DNA from: Myxococcota bacterium
Lineage (GTDB): Bacteria > Myxococcota > UBA4151
Direction: 5' to 3'
Assembly: GCA_028823075.1 (NCBI GenBank)
Contig: JAPKCE010000100.1
Location: 1 to 6,900 of the forward strand
DNA: 6,900 nt
Made by a program: the position numbers and the translations under genes. The notes beneath the pieces are model-generated. The model saw nothing but the letters and a program-made list of their open reading frames with translations, was not told the origin of the DNA and searched no databases. Positions 1 through 6,897 of this stretch are shown here, piece after piece. Position 1 is the stretch's first letter. Every line of letters begins with the position of its first letter.

Positions 1-293
1 CCAACATTCATATGCGGGTAAAGGGCATAACTTTGAAACACCATGGCGACATCGCGTGCCTTTGGCTCCAGTGTCGTGACCTCGCGATCGTCGAAGAAAA
101 TCGAGCCCTCACTTGGGCGTTCGAGGCCAGCCAGCAAGCGCAATAAGGTGCTTTTTCCGCAGCCCGATTCGCCGACTAACACAACAAATGATGAGGCCTC
201 GAATTGCAGGTCGATACCGCTCAGGGTGGGGGTTATAGCGCCTGGGTAGGAAAACCCGAGCTGCTTGAGGCTAACCGATACGGAAGGGTTCAC
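1..293 (-). CDS. MalK/UgpC-type ABC transporter ATP-binding protein, N-terminal part (runs off left edge)
   Basis: Translating the minus strand from the GTG at 293 gives 97 residues before the edge. A nucleotide-binding domain is clear: an aromatic A-loop region near F14/Y16, the Walker A motif GESGCGKST at residues 41-49, the following LLRLLAGLERPSEGSI stretch, and the Q-loop VFQSYALYPHMNV at 85-97 with Q87. The SYALYPHM wording after the Q-loop glutamine is typical of the MalK/UgpC/MsmX group that powers import of maltodextrins and other oligosaccharides. The signature motif, Walker B, H-loop and any C-terminal regulatory domain lie outside the window. GTG is chosen as start because it overlaps the upstream amylase stop as GTGA and has GGAG 8 nt upstream. 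As the last visible gene of a starch operon it most likely energises maltodextrin uptake at the inner membrane; the substrate is inferred from context only. Confidence 0.93.
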   Translation of the reverse strand, partial: MNPSVSVSLKQLGFSYPGAITPTLSGIDLQFEASSFVVLVGESGCGKSTLLRLLAGLERPSEGSIFFDDREVTTLEPKARDVAMVFQSYALYPHMNV

Positions 294-2398
294 CAGAGCA
301 TCTCCACCGGCGAGTTCTGGTCGGCGGGCATGAGGTATTGGTTGGCGCGCGGCGACCAGTTGCCATCGCGACGGACGAGTTTGACCGCTACCATACCATC
401 GCCAGGCAGTAGGACGGTGGCGCTCATCTTTTTGCCTTTGGGCTGCAAGGCGATCGCCTTGTCGATCTGCCAGGAGCCAAGCTCCGGACTGCTACCAACG
501 AGCAGCAAATCGCTCTGCTCAAGATCATTGACCGTGAATTCAATTTTTCTTGGCGCTTTTCGCTCGGTTCGCCAGCGCCGAAAAGCTGCCGGGTCGACGA
601 TGCTGAGGCGCTCGATACGCAACTGATAGGGCGCCAAGATCGCGCTAGACGTTGTTTTGAAACGCAGGCCCGGCGGTAAATCTAGGTTGAGTTGTAGGGC
701 CGATGAGGCGCGGTTAACGGCCACCCAAACTGCACGATCGTCGTTGTAGCGCAGCATGCGTAGGCGCTCACTTTCCGCGCCTAAGACCAGTGTTTTACCT
801 GCCGTTAAAATAGGTGTTCGGCGCCGTAGATCGAGCATCTTCTGAAGGTGTTTAAAGGTGGGGTGAGCAGCCTCAAAGCGCATGTCGGCTCGGTTATCAG
901 GCTCCTTGCTGCCGCTGAGACCACTTTCGGTACCGTAAGTGATCACCGGCGTCCCGCGCAGGGCAAAGAGCATGGCGATAGCCTGGTGGATGCGCGCCTG
1001 TTCGCCTTGGCATAGGCTCGCCAACCGCGGCCGGTCGTGGTTGTCCAAAAAGGTGAGCAGCCGCTCGGGATTTTTGTACAAGCGATCGAGGGCGAGAACC
1101 GTGGCGAGTTGTTCGACCGGTGCGTCGCCGCAGAACACTTGAACCAAGGCGAAGTGCAAAGGAAAATCAAAGGCCTGGTCTATTCCTGCCTGCTGCATGC
1201 GCTGGCTCAATTGCTGTGCTCGTCCTTCGTAGAACTCGCCGAGAAGTTCGGTTTTTGCGCCCAGCGCCGCGGCGAGATTGCGCACAAAACGGGTGGGAAC
1301 ATGAGTTAGCGCATCGAGACGAAAGCCGTCGGGCTGCAAAAGGTCCTGCCAATACTTTGCACTGCCGATGAGGTATTCGCTGACCGCTGGGTTTTCTTGC
1401 GCGAGGTCGGGAAGGCCATGCACCCAGCCTGTCTCACGTTGTTGGGCGTCTTGTGGGTCCGTGATCGCTTTGTCCGCATGAAACCAATCGGCATGCTTTT
1501 GTCTTAGTGGCGCATCCCAAGCGACATGGTTGGTGACCAGATCAAGATGCAGTTTAATACCCGCTTTACGGGTGGCTCGTCGCAGCGACTTTGCCGCCTT
1601 TAGGTCCCCAAAACGGGGTTCGATTTGGCGTAAGTCGTGGGTCCAATAAGCGTGAAAAGCACCATGCTCATGAAAGCGCTCCTGGCGCGCCGCAAACATC
1701 GGCGTGAGCCATAAATCGGTCACGCCCAAGGCTTGCAGATGGGGCAGCTTTTTCTCGATACCGGCGAGGTCGCCGCCATGCCAAGCCTGTGGGTCTTGGC
1801 GGTCGATAGTGCCGTTGTTGCTCGAATCACCATCGAAAAACCGATCGATTAGAGCCAGGTAGACCAGCCGAGGTTGCGCTCCCGCACCGTCGCCTTGAAC
1901 CACCCTGTGTACCAGCGAATCAAAGCGCTCGGAGACCTCGTCCATGACCGCATCTAAGGCCTCTTCGGCGCCTTCGTTGGAGCGCATTAAGAGAGCGGGA
2001 AGGGTGAACGATTGGTTACTGGTTTGAGCGCCCTCACGGTTTGGGCTGACAGCTAAGCGCACGGAAACCTCCCAGCGGAAGCGACCTGCGACCTGGTTTT
2101 GGTAGCGCGGGTGCAACTCCGCCAAAGCCACAAAACGGCTGTCCTTGGAAATTTTTCGCAGGGCTTCGATGCGTTTGGACAGGCTGCGTGCCGCGTCGAG
2201 TTTTTCGCTGCCGATTCGCAACAGCTGATGACCCCGGCAGTTCATGCGCTGCGCAAGCCCGCCCGCAAGCCGGTGCTGCTGACGTTGAGGGCCGTCGATA
2301 ACCAAAGCCAGGGCGATGGTTCCGCCGCTCGCCGGGGCAACAACCTGAGGGCTTGCACAGGCGATGAGCAACAGTACCGGAGCCACTTTTAGAACCAT
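290..2398 (-). CDS. Exported alpha-amylase-family (GH13) lipoprotein with CBM20-like starch-binding domain
   Basis: This 702-residue protein is predicted to cut alpha-1,4 bonds in starch or maltodextrin at the cell envelope. A short signal peptide ends in the lipobox LIAC (C17 lipidated); the +2 residue is Ala, compatible with outer-membrane sorting. Residues about 25-170 form a domain I do not recognise. The GH13 barrel starts near 177. DRFFDGDSSNNG (185-196) and HGGD (207-210) resemble the calcium-I loop and following motif of cyclodextrin glucanotransferase-like enzymes. Region I is DLVTNH (286-291); region II GFRLDALTH has nucleophile D362; region III is GEF with acid/base E388; region IV is FLDNHD with D455. 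All catalytic residues are present. Residues about 617-702 look like CBM20: LGSW (W643) and WSPRANQY (W681) match the two site-1 tryptophans of that family. The ATG overlaps the barrel gene by 10 nt and has GGAGG 7 nt upstream. Amylase, CGTase-like or maltogenic specificity cannot be separated from sequence alone. Confidence 0.93.
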   Translation of the reverse strand: MVLKVAPVLLLIACASPQVVAPASGGTIALALVIDGPQRQQHRLAGGLAQRMNCRGHQLLRIGSEKLDAARSLSKRIEALRKISKDSRFVALAELHPRYQNQVAGRFRWEVSVRLAVSPNREGAQTSNQSFTLPALLMRSNEGAEEALDAVMDEVSERFDSLVHRVVQGDGAGAQPRLVYLALIDRFFDGDSSNNGTIDRQDPQAWHGGDLAGIEKKLPHLQALGVTDLWLTPMFAARQERFHEHGAFHAYWTHDLRQIEPRFGDLKAAKSLRRATRKAGIKLHLDLVTNHVAWDAPLRQKHADWFHADKAITDPQDAQQRETGWVHGLPDLAQENPAVSEYLIGSAKYWQDLLQPDGFRLDALTHVPTRFVRNLAAALGAKTELLGEFYEGRAQQLSQRMQQAGIDQAFDFPLHFALVQVFCGDAPVEQLATVLALDRLYKNPERLLTFLDNHDRPRLASLCQGEQARIHQAIAMLFALRGTPVITYGTESGLSGSKEPDNRADMRFEAAHPTFKHLQKMLDLRRRTPILTAGKTLVLGAESERLRMLRYNDDRAVWVAVNRASSALQLNLDLPPGLRFKTTSSAILAPYQLRIERLSIVDPAAFRRWRTERKAPRKIEFTVNDLEQSDLLLVGSSPELGSWQIDKAIALQPKGKKMSATVLLPGDGMVAVKLVRRDGNWSPRANQYLMPADQNSPVEMLW
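302..308 (-). promoter_or_regulatory. Ribosome binding site of the ABC ATPase gene
   Basis: The minus strand reads GGTGGAG, whose GGAG core lies 8 nt before the GTG at 293. It sits inside the last codons of the amylase gene and supports the GTG start and translational coupling through the GTGA overlap. Confidence 0.6.
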
Positions 2399-3858
2399 GC
2401 CTCGGCCTCCAAAGCGATCAGGTGATGCAGGTGACGTTGCACCGGCGAGAAGGTGTTTTCATTGCTTTCACGGGTCTCGAAAGCGTTGCCGAAGGCGTTG
2501 TTCTCGTTGCTGTGTTGCAGCCCGTAGAGAAGGCGGATTAGCGGTCGTGCAAAGAGCCCCTTTCCTTTGGGGCTAAACAGCAGACCACCCTTTATTTGTT
2601 TGGTAATCCTTGTTTCTAAGTCGCCAAATTCCAAACCTCGGGAGTCGCTCATGCCGCCGGTCCCTGCCTCGATGGAGCGCGCCGACGCACGCCATCGCCG
2701 CCCGTTTGTGCTGGTCTCGCTGGCAAGCGAGCCTTCAGCCAAAAGATGCCAGCGGTTGCTTAGGTAATACTGAGCCCGCAGGACGCTCGAAAACATCTGC
2801 ATGTTGTGGTCGGAGGGCGCTAAAGCGTTGTCAGCGTCCCAAGCCCAGATGCCCAAAACTCCCCACCAAAGGTCTAGTTTTTTGGGCAACAAGACGAGCT
2901 GCGCTTCGCTGCCGAAGGTGGCGCGCCAACGCTCATTTGTTAGATCGCCAAGGTACAAAGTAAAATCGCGCCCTGCGAAGTTTTCGATGCGTGAACGTTC
3001 CGGGTGGAGTCGCTCAAAACGCGCGAAACTCTGCCACCAGCGCAGTGTTTTAAAACCGCCGAAACCTAGCTCGCCGACGAGGGCAAAGGAATTGTTGCTG
3101 CGCGCTTCGGGTTTGGGGAAAAAGTCTTCTTGTCCGGGGCGCCCTTCGAGAAAGCGCTCAACCACCTCACCGCGCAGTAGGTCCTCAAGCTTCATGCCGG
3201 GCGTCGCGTGGGGGGCGTTGGCTTTACCAGGAACCTCGGGTTCAAAACGGTATTCGCCGCCGAGACCTACGACCAAACGCTTGCTGCGATAATGCATGGC
3301 GCCACCCGCCGAGATCACCGCATTGTATTGGTCAGCGAGCATGGCGAAGCCGGCGTCGCCTAGCGCAAGTAGGTAGGACCATTTACCCTGCTTGCCCTCG
3401 AGCGCGGCGCCGACACTCCCCTGAAACAGACTAGCGGGACGCATATCGTAAAGGCCTAGATCACCAAACCAGGTGCCTAAACTACCGAGCCTAAGCGTCC
3501 AGTCGCCGCCGCGGCGTTCGCCGGCGCGCAGATAGGCTTGGGTGAGCGTCATCTTGGCAAGCGAGCCGCCGCCGCTGGCGCCCAAAGGCCCGGGGCCTTC
3601 GATTTTTAAGTGCAGATCACTCCAGGCACCGTCGCTCTTTTTGAGCAGGGTCATGCGCGGGTCTAAACTCACCCAGGGCCCTTCATTGAGCAGCCGGCCG
3701 TAGAGGTTCCAAAACCCGAGACGTCCGTTGCCGCCACCCAGGTCCGGCCGCGCCAGCAAGCGAACATAACCGCCCATACCCGTCGCAGCATGGTCGGCGT
3801 AGGCCTGGACCGGGCTTCCGGGCAGCAGCAGTGCTGCGCTGATTATCCAAAACTTCAC
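2389..3858 (-). CDS. Predicted outer-membrane beta-barrel protein, candidate maltodextrin porin
   Basis: I do not recognise the family of this 489-residue protein. It has a Sec signal peptide (MK, then a hydrophobic run, likely cut after VQA or AYA near residues 19-21). The mature part is rich in Gly, aromatic residues and short amphipathic stretches separated by polar turns, as in beta-barrels. It ends LIALEAEAWF: the final Phe, with hydrophobic residues at positions 3, 5, 7 and 9 from the end, fits the BAM recognition signal. A polar, charged, proline-containing stretch at about 206-256 could be a large surface loop or plug. It shows no TonB box and is too short for SusC. The GTG start is set by the signal peptide and by its GTGA overlap with the debranching-enzyme stop; only a weak AGG lies 7 nt upstream, so expression probably depends on coupling. 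Lying between two alpha-glucan lipoproteins, it may be the oligosaccharide channel or a scaffold for the enzymes; that role is inferred. Confidence 0.85.
   Translation of the reverse strand: MKFWIISAALLLPGSPVQAYADHAATGMGGYVRLLARPDLGGGNGRLGFWNLYGRLLNEGPWVSLDPRMTLLKKSDGAWSDLHLKIEGPGPLGASGGGSLAKMTLTQAYLRAGERRGGDWTLRLGSLGTWFGDLGLYDMRPASLFQGSVGAALEGKQGKWSYLLALGDAGFAMLADQYNAVISAGGAMHYRSKRLVVGLGGEYRFEPEVPGKANAPHATPGMKLEDLLRGEVVERFLEGRPGQEDFFPKPEARSNNSFALVGELGFGGFKTLRWWQSFARFERLHPERSRIENFAGRDFTLYLGDLTNERWRATFGSEAQLVLLPKKLDLWWGVLGIWAWDADNALAPSDHNMQMFSSVLRAQYYLSNRWHLLAEGSLASETSTNGRRWRASARSIEAGTGGMSDSRGLEFGDLETRITKQIKGGLLFSPKGKGLFARPLIRLLYGLQHSNENNAFGNAFETRESNENTFSPVQRHLHHLIALEAEAWF
2406..2410 (-). promoter_or_regulatory. 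Strong ribosome binding site of the amylase gene
   Basis: GGAGG on the minus strand lies 7 nt before the ATG at 2398, inside the final codons of the barrel gene. It fixes the amylase start and allows strong independent initiation despite the 10-nt gene overlap. It is the best Shine-Dalgarno sequence in the operon. Confidence 0.75.
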
Positions 3859-6254
3859 GGCACGGCCTGCACGATAACAAGGGACGACCCGGCGGCCTCG
3901 TAAGTCGCTTCGAGCGGCTGAGTGGCGCTGAGGTCAACGTTGTAACTGCTGCGCAGATCGCGGTTGTCTTCGCCTAAGTACTCATCATCGTCGAACCAGC
4001 TTTGGGTGTCGATAATACGTCGCCAACTGCGGCCTGCTGGCAGCGTAAAGGCGGTGGGCTGGCGTTCCATATTGATCAGAACGGCAAACTCTGGGCCTTG
4101 GCTAGCGTCATAATAATGAATCATAACCGCCTTGCCGTCCCAGCTCACCTCATCGGTGTTTTGCGGTGATTTCCAGGCAAATGGGGCGCCTTGTCCATAG
4201 GCGGAAGGGCTGACGGCGTGGCGCATGGCGCGGCGCCACCTGGTGAGCTTGCGTACAAAATCATGCATGCGGTGGCGGTAATCGTCGGCCTGCCAAAGGC
4301 CCCAAGAGAACCAGTTGTAGGAATTGTCGGCGCCGCTGCTGTAGGCGTTGTTATTGCCCAATTGGGTACGCATCCATTCGTCGCCGCCGAGCAGCATCGG
4401 CGTGCCGTGGGAGATCATCATGGCGGTAAAGAAGTTACGCATCAATTGGCGCTTAAAGACTTCGGCTTCGGCGCCCCATTCGCGGCTTCGGTTGTGATTG
4501 TCGCCGCTGTCTTGCTCGCACCATGACGAGGCGGGGTCATCACAACAAACGGGGTTGAGCGGCGTGCATCCGTTTCGTTTCGTTTCGTAAGTGACCAAGT
4601 CGTACATGGTGAAACCATCATGCGAGGTGACAAAGTTGACCGCCGTTTGCGGGCCCCGCCCGTTGTGGTCGTAGGTGCTCTGCATGGCGGTGATGACATA
4701 GCCACCATCGGCGTCGCCTTCTTGGCTGTTCAAGTTCCAGTCATCGTAATTGACAAAGGCACGCCACCAATCGCGAAAGCGAGCATTCCATTCGAGCCAG
4801 CCGGTTTGTCCGTCGCTGCTCGCCGGATAGGCGCCAATGAGCGGGCCGTAATTGCCGCCAGCAGTCCAGGGTTCGGCGATGATGCGGGTGTTGAAGCGCC
4901 GCAGTGTTGGGTCGTCGATGATATCCTGGAGCACGGTGTTGTTAGGCTCATCCCAGTTGTTATAATCACCGTCCTTTTCGCCGAGAATCCCCGCCAAATC
5001 AAAGCGAAACCCGTCGATGTGCAGTTCTTCGACGTAGTAGCGTAAACTGTCCATAATCAAGCGCCGCATGGGCACATGGTTGGGCCGCGTTTGGTTGCCC
5101 ACACCGGTGTTGTTCCAATACGTTCGACGGTCGGGGTTGAGGGCGTAATAGGCTTGGTTATCCAGTCCTCGAAAGCTGTAGATACTCGCCGTTTCATGAG
5201 GGTCAAAGTTGATTGAGGCGCTGCTCGTGCCCGGGCTTAAACTGCGATCATCCAGGTACAAGCGCTCGCGCCACAGCCCACCTTCACCGGTGTGATTATA
5301 GACCACATCGAGGATCACCTCGATGCCTTGGGCATGCAGCGCATCGACCATCTGTTTAAACTCATCGAGCAGGCGATGGGGGCGTGAATCGGCGGCGTAA
5401 CTTAGCTCGGGGGCGAAAAAGCTGGTGTTCCAATAGCCCCAATAACCTCCATCGAGCGGTTTCTCGTGAATCGGTAACAACTCCACTGCGGTGATTCCGA
5501 GATCGGCGAGGTAGGCGGCTTTTTCGCCGATTCCTTGATAGGTTCCGGGGTGGGTAACGCCGCTCGCTGGATCGGCGGTGAACCCTTTAGCGTGCACCTC
5601 ATAGAGGATTAAGTCGGCGGCGCCGTGGTTGTTGTGGTTGTCGCTTTGGCGCGCTTCTCGCCACTGGGTTTCAGACTCTGACCAGGCGTAATCACTGCGC
5701 ACGATCACGCCTTTGGTCGCTGCGCCGTATGTGTTTTCGGTGCGCGCCGGGCCACTCGCCAAGCTTGCTCGGCCCCAATCATGTTCTCTGTGGAGAGCTT
5801 TGGCATAGGGGTCGATGAGCAACTTGTTGGGGTTAAACCGATTGCCATCGTTGTCCACATCGGCCGCAAACCCGTGGATGGACCCGGGAAACCAGTCCTC
5901 ATGTTGCGGCCAGTTTGGGCCCCAGGCGCGAAACCCGTAATGCTGTCCCAGGCCGACGCCTTCGATGAAGATGCTCCAGACGTCGCCAAAGCGATGCATG
6001 CTGAAGGTCTTGGCCGGTTGTGCGGATTCGGGGTCGTCAAAGAGCAGTAAATCGATGCGTTCCGCATGCTCGGAATACACCGTAAAATTCGTGCCATTCG
6101 CTTTGAGTAGGGGCCCCATATGGTTCAGCGCGGCGATGCCTTCTTCGCTGAGATCGGCAGCGAAGGGCTTGCTGTCGTAACGCTGGGGGCCGGGCTCGTC
6201 TTCGGGGCAGGCGAGCAGTGCGAGTAGGCATAGTGATGCGGGTAGGGGTCTCAT
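3855..6254 (-). CDS. Exported isoamylase-type glycogen/starch debranching lipoprotein (CBM48 + GH13)
   Basis: The 799-residue product is predicted to hydrolyse alpha-1,6 branch points of glycogen, amylopectin or limit dextrins. The signal peptide ends in LLAC (C16 lipidated), followed by the acidic tail PEDEP. Residues about 43-115 resemble a CBM48 domain. The GH13 barrel then shows LYEVHAKGFT (217-226), region I DVVYNH (316-321), region II GFRFD with nucleophile D419, region III IIAEPW with acid/base E461, and region IV FVTSHD with D546. GGDEWMRTQLGNNNAYSSG (623-641) and EWNARFRDWWR are isoamylase/GlgX hallmarks. Its size matches secreted Pseudomonas isoamylase (about 775 residues) better than shorter cytosolic GlgX. 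Four cysteines (563, 570, 571, 579) sit in one loop. The ATG at 6254 is the only plausible start: an in-frame TAA lies seven codons upstream, and the signal peptide begins at once. No Shine-Dalgarno sequence is visible. It is the first gene of the operon. Confidence 0.94.
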   Translation of the reverse strand: MRPLPASLCLLALLACPEDEPGPQRYDSKPFAADLSEEGIAALNHMGPLLKANGTNFTVYSEHAERIDLLLFDDPESAQPAKTFSMHRFGDVWSIFIEGVGLGQHYGFRAWGPNWPQHEDWFPGSIHGFAADVDNDGNRFNPNKLLIDPYAKALHREHDWGRASLASGPARTENTYGAATKGVIVRSDYAWSESETQWREARQSDNHNNHGAADLILYEVHAKGFTADPASGVTHPGTYQGIGEKAAYLADLGITAVELLPIHEKPLDGGYWGYWNTSFFAPELSYAADSRPHRLLDEFKQMVDALHAQGIEVILDVVYNHTGEGGLWRERLYLDDRSLSPGTSSASINFDPHETASIYSFRGLDNQAYYALNPDRRTYWNNTGVGNQTRPNHVPMRRLIMDSLRYYVEELHIDGFRFDLAGILGEKDGDYNNWDEPNNTVLQDIIDDPTLRRFNTRIIAEPWTAGGNYGPLIGAYPASSDGQTGWLEWNARFRDWWRAFVNYDDWNLNSQEGDADGGYVITAMQSTYDHNGRGPQTAVNFVTSHDGFTMYDLVTYETKRNGCTPLNPVCCDDPASSWCEQDSGDNHNRSREWGAEAEVFKRQLMRNFFTAMMISHGTPMLLGGDEWMRTQLGNNNAYSSGADNSYNWFSWGLWQADDYRHRMHDFVRKLTRWRRAMRHAVSPSAYGQGAPFAWKSPQNTDEVSWDGKAVMIHYYDASQGPEFAVLINMERQPTAFTLPAGRSWRRIIDTQSWFDDDEYLGEDNRDLRSSYNVDLSATQPLEATYEAAGSSLVIVQAVP

Positions 6255-6602
6255 GTGGGGGTCGTAACGTATTTAGGTAAAAACATCAGCATGGGCTGGT
6301 TGTGTGGGGTGACGTTGTTGTCTGAATTGGATTGGTATTGGGAATGCTTTGGGCTGGGTACGGGGCTGGCTGGCGAATTGAGTTTTTAGGCTTTGATTAA
6401 TGATGGGATTTTGGCGGTGAGGCGCCATTCGTTGATCTCGAACTCGCGGGTGATCTTGGGCGAATTGATGCGGATGGGGTGAACAGGGTGGGCATGCGTT
6501 GGGTGCGCTGCTCGCAGATGCAAGTGTGACTGAACCGCAGTAATAACGAACTGAGCTGAGAGATAAGTGGCTTTTTCCAGCTTTATTAGCCCGAAACCCT
6601 GC
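6255..6602. other. Intergenic region upstream of the operon
   Basis: This stretch should hold the operon promoter and 5' leader, read leftward. I see no convincing -35/-10 pair; AT-rich TAAATA-like sequence around 6270-6275 is too weak to call. There is no Shine-Dalgarno before 6254, no MalT-box-like repeat, no LacI-type palindrome, no tRNA and no riboswitch that I can recognise. Minus-strand open frames cross it, but none has a good start or a recognisable product. Confidence 0.5.
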
Positions 6603-6622
6603 CTTGCCCTGCACGGGGCAAG
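6603..6622. repeat. Small hairpin, 7-bp stem
   Basis: CTTGCCC at 6603-6609 pairs perfectly with GGGCAAG at 6616-6622 around a 6-nt loop (TGCACG). It has no following T-run on either strand, so it is not a clear terminator. It is the first of a row of palindromes. Confidence 0.6.
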
Positions 6623-6625
6623 ACT

Positions 6626-6665
6626 GTCCCACCCTTTTCGGCTTCGCCGAAAAGGGGCTTGGGAC
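6626..6665. repeat. Long stable hairpin, 17 paired bases with one bulge
   Basis: The inner stem CCCTTTTCGGC (6632-6642) pairs perfectly with 6646-6656 around a TTC loop. After a GCT bulge on the 3' side, GTCCCA (6626-6631) pairs with TGGGAC (6660-6665). On the plus strand a T6 run occurs only at 6683-6688, too far for a standard terminator. On the minus strand no T-run follows. There is no plus-strand gene to terminate. It may be a dispersed palindromic repeat or an RNA structure. Confidence 0.7.
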
Positions 6666-6692
6666 CGGGTGGCCTAAGAAGGTTTTTTCGAA

Positions 6693-6720
6693 GCTCGACG
6701 GGCTTGTTCGCCCGACGAGC
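6693..6720 (+). repeat. Hairpin module copy A (left arm of inverted repeat)
   Basis: GCTCG-A-CGGGC, loop TTGTTC, GCCCG-A-CGAGC: two 5-bp helices separated by an A-A mismatch, with a 6-nt loop. The same 28-nt module occurs in opposite orientation at 6870-6897, with GAA before it and GGCGG after it in both copies. Confidence 0.7.
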
Positions 6721-6751
6721 GGCGGGCAGGGGGAGGAAAGATCGATTGTGG

Positions 6752-6780
6752 AATTAAGAGGTGGCCATGTCGGCTTAATT
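6752..6780. repeat. Short inverted repeat AATTAAG / CTTAATT
   Basis: AATTAAG at 6752-6758 and CTTAATT at 6774-6780 are perfect reverse complements 15 nt apart. They lie between the two hairpin-module arms. This could be part of the element's fold or a chance AT-rich palindrome. Confidence 0.35.
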
Positions 6781-6869
6781 TGCGCTTGTGCCTCTCGTTA
6801 AATCCGCGTCGCTTTCGCACCTCGCTGCCCGTTAACTCGGTGCTCGCCTCGATTCCCGCCTCTTCCGCC

Positions 6870-6897
6870 GCTTGTCGGGCGGATAAGCCCGTCAAGC
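6870..6897 (-). repeat. Hairpin module copy B (right arm of inverted repeat)
   Basis: Read on the minus strand: GCTTG-A-CGGGC, loop TTATCC, GCCCG-A-CAAGC. It matches copy A at 24 of 28 positions. Two differences are a paired change in the outer helix (C-G in A, T-A in B) that keeps the stem, and the other two fall in the loop. Similarity continues inward through GGCGG and a purine-rich run ending in ATCGA in both arms. The outer flank is cut by the window edge. Confidence 0.7.

Noticed and set aside
204..626. Plus-strand open frame of 140 codons
   Set aside because: It is antisense to the well-supported ATPase and amylase genes, and its translation shows no domain.
2801..3292. Plus-strand open frame of 163 codons
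   Set aside because: It is antisense to the barrel gene, Arg/Ser/Lys-rich and without a ribosome binding site; the barrel frame has a signal peptide and a beta-signal.
4620..5045. Plus-strand open frame of 141 codons
   Set aside because: It is antisense to the catalytic core of the debranching enzyme, where the minus frame carries the conserved GH13 motifs; it is a codon-usage shadow.
6255..6300. Promoter just upstream of the debranching enzyme
   Set aside because: TAAATA- and TACGTT-like hexamers match the -10 consensus poorly and no -35 sits at proper spacing, so I do not call a promoter.
6273..6632. Minus-strand open frame of 119 codons upstream of the operon
   Set aside because: It has low-complexity Pro/His/Gln/Ser composition, no recognisable domain, starts inside a strong hairpin and overlaps another open frame on the same strand.
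6626..6688. Rho-independent terminator formed by the long hairpin and the T6 run
   Set aside because: The T-run begins 17 nt after the stem, and no plus-strand gene precedes it; on the minus strand no T-run follows.
6790..6840. Integron attC-like site (GTTAAAT near 6798)
   Set aside because: GTTAAAT fits the GTTRRRY core by chance, but no matching RYYYAAC core at a suitable distance, integrase gene or cassette structure is present.
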